The position numbers and the translations under genes are program-made. A stretch of DNA of 64,000 bases from Peromyscus leucopus (Eukaryota > Chordata > Mammalia > Rodentia > Cricetidae), in the NCBI RefSeq assembly GCF_004664715.2, contig NC_051073.1, forward strand, positions 59,747,879-59,811,878, in the 5' to 3' direction. This document shows, one piece after another, positions 35,239 to 45,466 of this stretch. How positions within the stretch are numbered: the first letter of the stretch is position 1; each line of letters starts with the position of its first letter. The notes below the pieces were generated by a model, which searched no databases, was not told the origin of the DNA, and saw only the letters and a list, made by a program, of their open reading frames with translations.

Positions 35239-36492
35239 CTGAAAAGTAAAAGAATGTTAATAATACAATTTTCACACAAGGGAACTCAACACCTTTTTAA
35301 TTCTAAAGTTTTGTGCTGCCTTTAGTATTTCCTGGTAACGAAAGATGTCAGACTGCTTTCTCTACAGCCTTACAATTAAATCAATTAACTACTACAATAT
35401 GTATGCCAATACCCAAGGGCAAGGCTCGAGGTGGTGGTGGTGCATGCCTTTAATCCCAGCACTCAAGAGGCAGAGGCAGGAGGATCTCTGTGAATTTGAG
35501 GCCAGCCTGATCTGCAGATCAAGTTCTACGACAGCCAGAGCTGTTACACAGAGACATTCTTGTCTTCAAAAACCAAAACCTAAACAAACAAATAAAACAA
35601 AAACCTCAAAGGCATAAAACTTAACTAAGAGAGACGTGACACACTGCAAGACATGAATGTGATGATGATGGTGATGACGACGACGACCATGATGATATAA
35701 CAACCACCTCCAAGAATGAAAACCAGACCCTGGACATGTTGAAGGCGTTTCCCTCAACACTTGGTAAGAAGCAGGAAACAAGATAGTCTTAACAGTTGTT
35801 CAGGAAAAAGTGAGAACAAGAATGCTATTAAAATGATTAAACACTTCCATCTTAGTGACCTTCAAGGATAGTATATTGAGGTTTCTAGCCTTGCCAATCT
35901 CTAGGAATTCCTGACAGCAAAGGGGGATCTTTTAAAGCACTCATTACTAAGTCTTCAAAATCCAGTACTGAGCTTGTATCACACATCACAATCGAAACTA
36001 GTCACATATTAATTGGCCATTTGTTATAAAAGTTTAGAAATTCAGGGCGAATGAAGCAGCATGAGACACAGCTAGAACTTGAACCCTACAGAACACACTT
36101 TGAACACTAATGGTTCAGATGGTATCAAAGGTTCCGTCCAGTACCGAAGACTATCACTTTCTTTACAGTCCAATCATATCCATTAAAGTGCTTCAACTAC
36201 CTATGTAAACTTCAAAGGACTAGAAATGATGCACTAAATGAGTGTATGTTGTCTCTTTCAGTGTTTTTATACACTCATACTTGTCTTGCTTCATATATAC
36301 AGATAAACACACTGACTTCAGTTGAATTTCTGTCAAAATTTTTAGTATTTCATTTTGGGTTCACAATTATGACAGAACACAGCAAACCCACAGGATAAGC
36401 CATATTAACTGATCCAAGAGAGAAAAAAAAAATGTGAGGGGGGAAAGGGTTCTAGAGAAAAATACTAACAACAAATTATCTGAAAAGTTTAC

Positions 36493-36793
36493 TATTTAGC
36501 TGGAATTCCGCTTCAGCCCCCACACCCTTTCTCCAGACCCTGCCCTCAGAAAACCCACCAAACTGTGGCTCCTCCCCCAGAGCTACTCAAAACCATGCAT
36601 GCAGGGTATTTAAACTGCCTTCTGGACAACGTACTCATGATTTTTCCCAGTCTCCTCTCCCAGTCACATCTCTGGGAACCAGGAAGATCACTTAGGACCG
36701 TTTTGCCCAATAAACTTGATCTTTTATTTTTAATTTGCTTGATTTGGATTACTGCCTGCACCTGACTTAATATCAGGGTACAGAAACCTTTCA
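36493..36793 (+). mobile_element. ERV 5' LTR
   Basis: Begins at 'tatttagctggaattcc' (the TG end has mutated to TA) and ends TTTCA. It has a TATA-like box TATTTAAA at 36607-36614 and a poly(A) signal AATAAA at 36709-36714. It aligns along its length with 41446-41743. Confidence 0.9.
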
Positions 36794-36796
36794 TCT

Positions 36797-36815
36797 TGGT
36801 GCATTAGCCGGCAAG
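36797..36815 (+). other. ERV primer-binding site, tRNA-Gly type
   Basis: TGGTGCATTAGCCGGCAAG, three bases after the LTR end. It matches the complement of the 3' end of tRNA-Gly(GCC) plus CCA at 16 of 18 positions (from memory of that tRNA). Mouse VL30 elements are also primed by tRNA-Gly. Confidence 0.8.
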
Positions 36816-37189
36816 AAATTGAGTGTTCCTCCATCCCATCCTGTCTCCCCATCCCCCCACCCTAACCCTCCCCATGGAAAACCACTCCTCTCCTTAACAG
36901 ACTAGATCAGCTTTCAGACCAGTAAGTTGCCTGTTCCAAGTCACTGCCTCTAGGGGTCCAGGACCCCTCCCAATTTTCGGGGTAGCCTGCCAAGATGTGG
37001 CTGCACCAGAGGCAACCTCTACCCATTCCCACTCAATCAGATCCTACCTGGATCCCTGGGATACCAAGACTCCCCCAGAGCTACTCAAAACCAGGCTTTG
37101 GCTCTTCTTCTACCCACACAACCCAAAAGCCTATCACTATCACAATGGACACATTGCTTTAGACTTCGGGTTCCAGCACAGGCTTGTGA

Positions 37190-38290
37190 GGCAGCTGTAG
37201 GTCTAAGCCAGATCCCCAAACACCCTTGGGGTATCTTTTACAAAAATCTATTCAAATTGGGACTATCTGATACCACATGTCCTGAACGCCTGATTTCCCT
37301 ATGCACTAAAGCCTGGTCACAATACAATCTTGATAACCAAGTCAAGATGACCACCGGGTTGAATTTACCATCATCCATGATCTTGAAAATTTTTGCTGGC
37401 ATGGAGATAAGTGGTCAGAACTACAAAACCACAAAAACCACAGTTTTTGGATTCTGAGTTCTTGCTCTTCCTTCTGTAGCCAGGGTTCCATGGCCCAGGT
37501 CTTGTTGGCTAGGGTCACGGTGCCTCCAGATTACCACTCAGCTGGGAACTAGGACCCTGAACATTCCACGCTGACCGTGGACTAGAGACACAGGCTCTTC
37601 CCCTACTCCCTGCCTACCCATCCCCCTTCTACACTGCCACAAGTTCCATTCAGTGGCAAACATTCCTCCCCTTATCCACCCCTCCCCCATTTTCCCCCCA
37701 CTGGACAAAGATGGAGGACCAACTTCCTCCTCCTTACCCACCTTTCTCTCTTCCCCTCTCCCACTGCTCCTCTCTATCCTTCAATGCTACCACCTACACC
37801 CTGGTCCCCATCCACAACACTGGCCTACCTCCCACCCCATCCTCTCAAGTTATCTTCTTATACTCCGTCTCAACAGACTCCTGCCCTCCTCAGCCCTCTC
37901 CAAGAGGTAGCTGGAACCGATAGAATTGCTGAATCCACACCCCTCTCCCTTCAGAACCTCTCACAGATAGAAAAGCGGATAGGTTCCTTCTTTGCTAATC
38001 CTTCTGTTTATATCAACGAGTTTCATTATCTTTCCCAAGCCTATGATCTGACCTGGCATGACCTCTATGTCATCCAGGCCTCTACCGTCACACGGAGGAG
38101 CAAGGTCAAGTTCAGGCAGGAGCAAGACAGTAATGCAGACTAACCCATCTAGTGGACAATATGGTCCCTGTGGGTGACGTGGCGGTGCCAGCTACAGAAC
38201 CCTACTGGGACAACCAACTGGGTCAGAATGGCCACCAGCAGAGGGAACTCATGGTCCTTGCCCGGAACCTCTACTTGGTTGTGATATTCT
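37190..38290 (+). pseudogene. ERV gag remnant (matrix and capsid), broken
   Basis: 37200-37430 reads like a class I ERV matrix domain (KNLFKLGLSDTTCPERLI, then CTKAWSQYNL). A proline-rich stretch at 37640-37900 follows. A capsid segment at about 37940-38110 has SVYINEFHYLSQAYDLTWHD, and its end appears near 38150-38260. The pieces lie in three frames separated by stops. The nucleocapsid (CCHC) segment was not found and is probably deleted. Confidence 0.8.
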
Positions 38291-41200
38291 CAGCCACTTT
38301 GGGGCCACACTCACCTTGGCCCCCACACCCTCTCCTGATTCTCACCCTGTCCCCTTAATAGCCTCACAGGTTCCTACCCCCAGACTGTCCTGTCCCTACT
38401 CTCCCGTATCCAGGAGATCTTAAGTATGGGTTATCTCCACCATGATGGTTGCTACTCACCACCAGCAGTCCTAGTTCACCTTAAGGACCCCTCCTCCCTC
38501 CCTTCCAGACCCCAGTTTCCTATTTCTGAAACCTATCACCCAGGCCTCAAGCCCATTATTACCTGCCTTTTATCTCAGGGACTTTTAATTCCTATCAACT
38601 CACCCTGAAACACCCCCATTGTTCCAGAGTAAGCCTTCCGGTGCTTACCAAGGTGCTGTGGATATCGTTCTGTATAAATAAAATGCTGATTGGCCAGAAG
38701 TCAGGCAAGTATAGGCAGGACAAGCAGAGAAGAGAATTCTGGGAACAGGAAGGCTGAGTGAGGAGATGCTACCAGCCGTCGCCATGAGTACCAACACATA
38801 AGATAGTGGTCAGCCACGAGCCATGTGGCAAGGTATAGGTTTACAGAAATGGGTTAACTTAAGATGTAAGAACGAGATAGCTAGAAGCCTGAGCCATTAG
38901 GCCAAACAGTTTAAATAATATAAGTCTGTGTGTTTATTTTATAAGTGGGCTGTGGGACTGCCGGGGCTTGTCGGGAAACTCTCCAGCTACACTAAGGTGC
39001 TTACCGTTTAAAGCAAGACCTCCACCTCATTAATGAGGCAGTTACTCCAACCCACCCAGTGGTTAACAACCCTTACAACCTCCTTTCTAACACCACCCCC
39101 AACTTCCCATTTTACAGTCCTGGACATAAAAGACAATTTTTTTTTTTACTGTCCCCTACACCCTGACTCATGCTTCTTCTTTGCCTTCACCTGGGAGGAC
39201 CCTGACACCTGGACCTCCAAACAGCTTACATGGACTGCACTCTCTTGAGTTTCCAGGACAGCCCTCATTTTTTTGGCCAAGACTTGGCTCAAGATCTTTC
39301 GCTCGACTCCATCCTAGCACACTCCTCCAATACATAGATGAACTTCTTCTCTGCAGCCCTCCCTGCCTCTGTCCCAACAGGCCACCTCTCTGCTCCTGAC
39401 CTACCTCGGCTCCCTTGGATATCCACATCTGAGGCTCAGCTATGCTCTCCCACTGGGGTGTATCTGGGCGTTCAACTCAGCCTGGGGTCTAAGACTTTTT
39501 ACCTCTCACAGTCTGAGCCCTGTGGGATTTGCATACCCCGGCCCCAGAGGACCAGATTCTCTCATCTTTTGGGCCTGATGAGATTCTTCTGTCACTGGAT
39601 CCCTAACTTTGCCATTTCGGCCAAGCTCCTGTACCAGGCAGCCAGAGAGACCCCCAAGGGGCCCCTTGCCCACCTGGCCACCATCTGCCGCCACTTCACT
39701 TTTCTGTGGGATGCCCTACTAATGGCCCTAGCCCTAGCTCTCCCAGATCCCAATAGACCTTATCACCTTTATACAGAGGAAAGGGTGGGAGTGGCCACCG
39801 GGGTTCTAGTCCAACCAGCTGGGCCTTTGTATCGGGCCGTTGCTTTTCTGTCCAAACAACCGGACCCCACTGTCTGGATAGCAGACATGCTTGAGAGCCC
39901 TAGCAGCAGCAGCTGAACTCATCCAGGATGCTCTCAAGATCACCCTGTTCCAGCCAATCATGGTATACTCCACCCACCGCCGCCTCTCAGACCTTCTGAG
40001 TCATTCTTCTCTCTCCCTGCTTGGGCCCTCCTGAGTCCAAGTCTTTCATTCACTGTTTCTAGGAGACCCCCAAATTACCTTGGCTTCCAGCCCTGCCCTA
40101 AACCTTGCAACCCTCCTTCCTGTCCCTTCCTCCTCTGGTACCTCCTCTCACTCCTGCCCAGAGGCTGCGGAGGCCTTACGCTCACCCCAGTCTGATCTAT
40201 TAGACCAACCCCTCACAAACCCCCAACGCACCCTCTTTGTTGTCGGAAGCTCTTATAGAAAGATCAGGAAACCACCAGGTGTGCATGTTGTGGTCACTTC
40301 CACTAAAACAGTTGAAGCGACACACCTGCCAATGAATGGGGACCTCTTCACAAAGGCCAAATTAATTACCTTGACGACTAGAGCATTCTGGATAGCCAAG
40401 GGTAAATGGGCTAACATCTCTACTGACTCTAAATATGCCTTTTTAATAGCCATTTTGTCCTTTGGAGGGAAAAGGGCTTCCTCACTACCAAGGGCACTCC
40501 CATACTTAATGGACCCTTACAACCAAGCTCTTGTAGGTCCTCGAGATCCTTGCAAAAGTAGTCATAATCCACTGATGGGACACTAGTCCTCCAAGGACCC
40601 AGTGGCCTTAGGCAACACCAGGGCTGATTCAGTGGCCTGGGGACTGGCCTTGAACTCCACTGGATCAACAGAACATATTTTGTTTCTGACACCCTCCTGT
40701 TAGCCCTGTATCAACCAGAGGAGAGGGATGAACTCCTGAAAAAAGGTGCCACACAGACAAAAAAAGATGGTTGGTTCTACTTAAATAACCACCTCATCCA
40801 CCTCAGGACCAGGCACTGTCCACCAGTTCAGACATCCACCAGACCTTACACATAGGCCCCAAAGCCTTGTTCTATTTCGTAGAGCCCCTCTTTGACCCCA
40901 CCCATTTTCAAGCTCGTATTTTACAAGTTCAGTCCTCCTGCCAGATGTGTGCCAAGGCCAACCCATAAGGAGCCCTCCAGATAGATCAGCCCCTGCACCA
41001 GCATTGAAGACATCAACCAGGAGAGAACTGGCAGGCTGACTTCACCCACATGCCCACTCATAAAAAGCTTCGTTATCTCCTAACTCTTGTTGACACTTTT
41101 ACAGGATGGGTACAGACCAGGATGGGTACAGACATTTCCCACCTCCAGGAAACAGCAGATGTGCTGGCTCAGGTAATCCTTGAACTCATCATCGCTCGGT

Positions 41201-41345
41201 TTGGCATGCCACAGACGAGACAGACAGACAGACAACAGGTCAGCCTTCACTTCCAGGGTCATGGAGTTTGTGTCAGACAGAGGCCCTCGATATCTCCTGG
41301 AAACTCCATATTCCCTACCATCCACAATCCTCAGGAAAGGAGGGA
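38265..41345 (+). pseudogene. ERV pro-pol remnant (protease end, RT, RNase H, integrase), broken
   Basis: A protease C-terminal piece at about 38280-38340 (DILSHFGATL in the frame of the text) runs into the RT N-terminus (GLKPIITCLLSQGLLIPINS, stop at 38606). A nested LTR splits the RT. After it come RT blocks at 39000-39900 (LTWTAL; YIDELLLC at 39331-39354, where the family has Y-x-D-D). RNase H at 40230-40460 has a GTC (Val) at 40242-40244 where a catalytic Asp is expected (family pattern D-G-S). Integrase at 40850-41330 keeps an HHCC-like region and a DFTHMP block. The reading frame shifts at least four times. Confidence 0.85.
38654..38991 (+). mobile_element. Solo LTR nested inside ERV pol
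   Basis: 338 bases, TGCTGTGGATATCG to CCAGCTACA, absent from any RT coding pattern. It contains 'aaatgctgattggccag', 'agaattctgggaacagg' and 'gagccatgtggcaaggt'. Adjacent 6-mers CCAAGG and CTAAGG (5 of 6 match) suggest a 6-bp duplication. In addition the longer GGTGCTTACC occurs on both sides (38640-38649 and 38996-39005). It is the same family as the truncated copy at 12708-12953 (-). I believe it belongs to an ERVK/mys-like family, not verified. Confidence 0.85.
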
Positions 41346-41432
41346 AGGGCCAACAGACTCACCCAACAACAGCTTACCATTCATCCTATGCCAGCAAGAA
41401 GTAGCTAGACTTGAACTGACACCTATAGACTC

Positions 41433-41445
41433 AAAAAGGTTGGGA
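41433..41445 (+). other. ERV polypurine tract (probable)
   Basis: AAAAAGGTTGGGA immediately before the 3' LTR: purine-rich apart from TT, in the position expected for plus-strand priming. Confidence 0.65.
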
Positions 41446-41743
41446 TGTTTAGCTGGGAATTCCAATTCAGCTCCCTTCCTCTAGACCCTGCCCTCAGAAT
41501 ACCAGCCAAACTGCAACTCCTCCCCCAAAGCTACTCAAGATCCCACATACAGGGTATTTAAACTGCCTCCTGAAGAACAGCCATGTGGTTTTTCCTGGTC
41601 TCCTCTCCTGGTTACATCTCTGGGAGCCAGGGAGATCATCCAGAATGTTTTCCCCAATAAACCTGGCCTTTTTTTTTTTTTTGGCTTGATGTGGATTAAT
41701 CTATCAGTGGAGTGACTTAATATCGGGGTACAGAAACCTTTCA
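41446..41743 (+). mobile_element. ERV 3' LTR
   Basis: TGTTTAGCTGGGAATTCC to CCTTTCA. TATTTAAA at 41555-41562 and AATAAA at 41656-41661 sit at the same places as in the 5' LTR. It ends with a T run and 'gacttaatatcggggtacag', shared with the 5' copy. Confidence 0.92.
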
Positions 41744-41798
41744 TCTACAAATTTAAACTAAAAAATAAATTAAAAATTAACTTGACATAGAGACATAT

Positions 41799-42326
41799 TG
41801 TAGCAAGAATCTTAAAAGTTCTTATTAATAAAATCAAACCTGAGGCCAGTTATTGGGGTCAATGCTGGTAGATCAGAGAGACAGAACAAGCCACAGCTAT
41901 CTCACCTTGCCAATTCCTCAGCTGGTCTTGTCTCCTCAGACTGGAGGCCTCTGAGTCCTCATCCGGAATGGGTCTCAGCTGAATTACTGCTCAAAAGCCT
42001 GAATGCTTAACCAGCCAAAATCTTAACCAGCCAAATGCCACTAGTTTCTAGTCCTCACGCCTTATATATCTTTTTGCTTTCTACCACCACTCCCTGGGAT
42101 TAAAGGCTGGCTTTCTGGGATTAAAGGCATGTGTCACCATGCTTGGCTATTTCCAATGTGGTCTTGAACTCACAGAGATCCAGAGGGATTTCTATCTCTG
42201 GAATGCTAGGATTAAAGGTGTGAGTGCCACTATTTTCTAGCCTTTGAATCTAGTGGCTGTCTGTTCTCTGACCCCAGATTAATTTATTAGAATACACAAT
42301 ATTTTGGGGAACACAATACCGCCACA
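41799..42326 (-). mobile_element. Solo LTR carrying SINE-derived modules, perfect 6-bp target duplication
   Basis: 528 bases with TG...CA ends, flanked by ACATAT at 41793-41798 and 42327-42332. Read on the minus strand it starts TGTGGCGGTATTGTG and ends TTCTTGCTACA. Its interior contains B1-like phrases ('cctttaatcctagcattcc', 'tgtgagttcaagaccac', 'cctttaatcccag'), so part of the LTR was built from SINE sequence. It matches 42731-43425 in the opposite orientation. Confidence 0.85.
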
Positions 42327-42730
42327 ACATATGCCTTTAGTTGCAGTATTTAGGAGGCAGAGGCTAGCCTGATCTGCACCAAAACTACACAGAGAAACCC
42401 TGTCTTGAAAAAAACCAAAAGGATTTTACCTACTACAATGGAACACCAATAGACATTTTAAACCCAACAATACGTAGAAATTTAACATCCATAAGAGTTG
42501 AAAGCATCTTACCTAGGAATGAAACCTGGAAACCTCTAGTTTATTTTCCAGTGTTTTAATACTATTTGGCCTCTTCCACTATGTGTGCTAGTCACTCATA
42601 TCAAAGTAGGAATGTGAAAAGAAAATGTAACCACCCAGGCAATCATGATCTATAGACTGACTACCTCATACACAACAGGTCACCCGAACTCATCAGCCAA
42701 GTTAACTGATGGCAGACACTAACAGTCTAG

Positions 42731-43367
42731 TGTGGTGATATAGTGTCCCCCAATATATTGTGTACCTTAATAAAACTTATCTAGGGTCAGAAAACATTAG
42801 ATTAGACATAGAGGCCAGAAAATGGTGGCAGACATGCTTTTAATCCTAGCATTCGCGAAGCAGAGATCCAATTGGATCTCTGTGAATTCAAGGCCACACT
42901 GAGAACAGAGCCAAGTGTGGTAGCACACATCTTTAATCCCAGGAAGTAATATGGCAGGACACAGAAAGGTATATAAGTTGTGAGGAAACAGGAACTCGAA
43001 CTCTTAAGTCATGAGGACCAGGAAACTAGAAACGTTTCAGCAGCAGTTCAGCTGAGATCCATTCAGGTGAGGACTCAGAGGCTTTCAGTCTGAAGAAAGA
43101 GGATCAGCTGAGGAGTTGGCAAGGTGAGGTTGGCTGTGGCCTGTTGTTTCTCTGATATTTCAGAATTTACCCAATATCTGGCTCTGGGTTTTTTCTTTTT
43201 TTTCCTTTTCTTTGGTTTTTCGAGACAGGGTTTCTCTGTGTAGCTTTGCGCCTTTCCTGGGACTCACTTGGTAGCCCAGGCTGGCCTCGAACTCACAGAG
43301 ATCGGCCTGGCTCTGCCTCCTGAGCGCTGGGATTAAAGGCTTGCGCCACCACCACCCGGCGAGTGTT

Positions 43368-43398
<31 letters not shown>

Positions 43399-43425
43399 AA
43401 AAAGACAGTTTAGCAATTGGTCTAC
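42731..43425 (+). mobile_element. Related solo LTR in opposite orientation, with a B1 inserted
   Basis: Starts TGTGGTGATATAGTG and shares with the minus-strand LTR at 41799 the order 'cttttaatcctagcattc', 'ggatctctgtgaattcaagg', 'tttaatcccagg', 'agcagttcagctgag', 'gaggactcagaggctttcag' and 'ggcaaggtgaggt'. Its 3' end ('ttaattaaaaagacag' to 'ttggtctaca') is separated by a B1 at 43205-43362. The flanks GTCTAG and GTCCAA match 4 of 6. Confidence 0.75.
43205..43362 (-). mobile_element. B1 SINE inside the solo LTR
   Basis: Reverse, near-consensus B1: 'cgagacagggtttctctgtg' to 'cttgcgccaccaccacccgg'. Confidence 0.93.
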
Positions 43426-44481
43426 AGTCCAATTTATCAACCTGTTATTCCAGAAGATACTTCTTTTAAATAAAAAGGCCTTCATTCCTTATCACTTTGG
43501 TTTTAATGACCTTTATAGCAATACCATATGACCATGACATATCAAGTCGGCAAGAATCTATAACTCAGTAAACACAAAGTAGGTTCTTTCTGTACAGGAA
43601 AATTTTTACTTTCAACTGTCTAAGAAATAAAGGTCATTTACATACGCTGTCTAGATAACAAATATTAATTTCTACTCTGCTGAAAGGGTGGTACTAAGAG
43701 ACACGGCTAACACTTTATACTTGGCAGAATCAACTGCTACATTTCACTCAGAACTAGCTGCTTCAGTGGCACAAGCCAAGGACCTTCCATTTCCAGGTAG
43801 ATGAGAAAGCAGCTGTGGGAGATCAACAGGACCACATGAACTCCTGCTTTCCTCATCTTCACTACCTCACAAACCAGGCACGAGGCACTACTTAGTTACC
43901 TGTACAAAACAGAATTTACCAAGTGACAAAGGTTTTTTATTTGGGGGCGGGGGGCAGGGGACGATAGACGGATGGACAGACAATGACTGGGTATTTGGTT
44001 GACCTGGAATTCGACATGTAGACCAAGCTGGGACAACCAACTCAAAAAAAGTGTGCCTGCCTCTGTCTTCTAAGTACTAGGATTAAAGGTGTACCACCAC
44101 AGCCAGTTAAAAGTTAAGATTTTAAAGAGAGCAATAGTCCAGAAAATTAAATCCCTAGTACAATTTCAGATTTTTACACAATAAATATGGTAAACTTCCA
44201 ACTACAAATGCTTTTAGTCAGAAGTATGGTCATATTTGTCAATTTATATACTATGGACATTGAGCTGCTACTTTCAGGAAGTTAAATAAGTAAGAAGTTT
44301 TGTTTGTTTTTCAGACAGTCTGTAACCCAGGCTGTCCTCAAACAGCAACAATGTTCTCGCCTCAGCTTCCCAAACAGTTCAAACTACAGCTGTGAGTCAC
44401 CACATCCAGCTTTGTCTACACTTTTAAAGTGCCAATGAGTCCCTTATCTTCCTATACATTTTCATATTAAAAAAATAATTG

Positions 44482-44645
44482 GGCTGGAGAGATGGCTCAG
44501 TGGTTAAGAGTACTGGCTGCTCTTCCAGAGGACCTGAGTTCAATTCCCAACAACCATCTGTAATGAGATCTGGTGCCCTCTTCTGGCCTGCTGTCATACA
44601 TGCAGGCAGAACACTGTATACATAATAAATAAATCTTTTTTAAAA
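44482..44645 (+). mobile_element. B2 SINE
   Basis: 'gggctggagagatggctcag' to 'gaacactgtatacataataa', near consensus. Confidence 0.94.
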
Positions 44646-44699
44646 ATCTATTTCATACAGTATGATGTAATACCTATTTTAAATAATAATAATAATTAA

Positions 44700-44860
44700 G
44701 GGAGCCCATGAGATGGCTCAAGCACTTACTACACTCTGGTACCAACATGTTAGAAGAGACTCAACTCCTCTGAGTCGTCCTCTGACTTACACATGCATCC
44801 TTGGCTCCAATACGCCCACCTCCTACCCTGCCCCCCAAGCATCACGCATACACATTAAAA
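44700..44860 (+). mobile_element. B2-type SINE (diverged)
   Basis: 'ggagcccatgagatggctca', 'gactcaactcctctgagtcg' and an A-rich end. Confidence 0.6.
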
Positions 44861-44894
44861 AAATGTAATCTAAATAACAACAACAATCCTCTTT

Positions 44895-45018
44895 TTTTTT
44901 TTTTCCTGAGTCAGGGTTTCTTTGTGTTAACAGCCTTAGCTGTCCTCAAACTCAGAGATCTACCTGCCTCTGCTTCCCAAGTGCTGGGATTAAAGGTGAG
45001 CGCCACTACCACCAAGCA
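44895..45018 (-). mobile_element. B1 SINE (old)
   Basis: Reverse B1: 'gagtcagggtttctttgtgt', 'ctcagagatctacctgcctc', 'gctgggattaaaggtgagcg'. Confidence 0.85.
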
Positions 45019-45332
45019 ATAATAACTCTAAAAGCATTATCCATAATGTCCTTTTGAATAAAATACACGGAGAAAAGATGTACTTCCTGAAATTTCACTT
45101 TAAAATATTAGGCATTACTACTGTACAGATAGAGAAACATGAAGCAACTATAGCACACTGATGACAATCACTGAAGTTAAGCTATCAGTTTATGAGGTTC
45201 ACTGTCCTTTGTCTATTTTCAAACTTGTCAACTCAAATTTATAATTCGAGGCAATGCTTTGTCATCTGAGAATTCAGTAACCCACATGTACAACAGAAGT
45301 AGGTGACTGACAGCTGAGCACCAAGAACTTAC

Positions 45333-45466
45333 CTGCTCCTCTCTCTTCTGCTTCCTTAACTGCAGTCCCTCTTCCTCCCTCCTCCTGCGCATCTCATCAG
45401 GATTCAGAGATTTGTTCTTATAACTTTTCAGGCGAAAGTTCTCTTTTCCTGGTGTGGTCATGATTT
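45333..45466 (-). CDS. KPNA1: KPNA1 exon 2: start codon and IBB domain
   Basis: 134 bases: five untranslated bases (AAATC), then ATG at 45461-45459 and residues 1-43. The acceptor is gttcttctag|AAATCATG and the donor GAGCAG|GTAAGT. It encodes [20 protein letters not shown] followed by [20 protein letters not shown] and EEQ, the arginine/lysine-rich importin-beta-binding domain. This start is the family start, and the splice acceptor five bases upstream leaves no room for a longer N-terminus. In the free adaptor this basic segment folds back into the NLS groove; importin beta relieves that. Confidence 0.98.

Larger units (their letters stand above)
36493..41743 (+). mobile_element. Class I (gammaretrovirus-like) endogenous retrovirus, defective
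   Basis: About 5.25 kb, + strand (antisense to KPNA1). Two similar ~300-base LTRs (36493-36793 and 41446-41743) enclose a tRNA-Gly-type primer site, decayed gag, a shortened protease, pol in several frames, and no recognisable env. The flanks TTTAC and TCTAC may be an imperfect 5-bp target duplication. Pol and gag resemble class I ERVs of the HERV-H-like type. The LTRs differ at many sites, indicating considerable age. Stops, frameshifts, deletions and a nested LTR make it noncoding. Confidence 0.92.
35239..45332 (-). other. KPNA1 intron 2
   Basis: 10,094-base intron dominated by a class I ERV and two related solo LTRs. Also a B1 (+) at 35428-35580, a GAT/GAC microsatellite at 35660-35697, a B1 3' fragment (+) at 42345-42420, and old B1 copies (-) at about 43975-44105 and 44310-44415. 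35700-36490 and 43430-43920 show nothing recognised. Confidence 0.85.

Noticed and set aside
37538..37923. Proline-rich overlapping frames as a host gene
   Set aside because: They lie inside the ERV gag region between matrix and capsid remnants and shift frame; viral debris.
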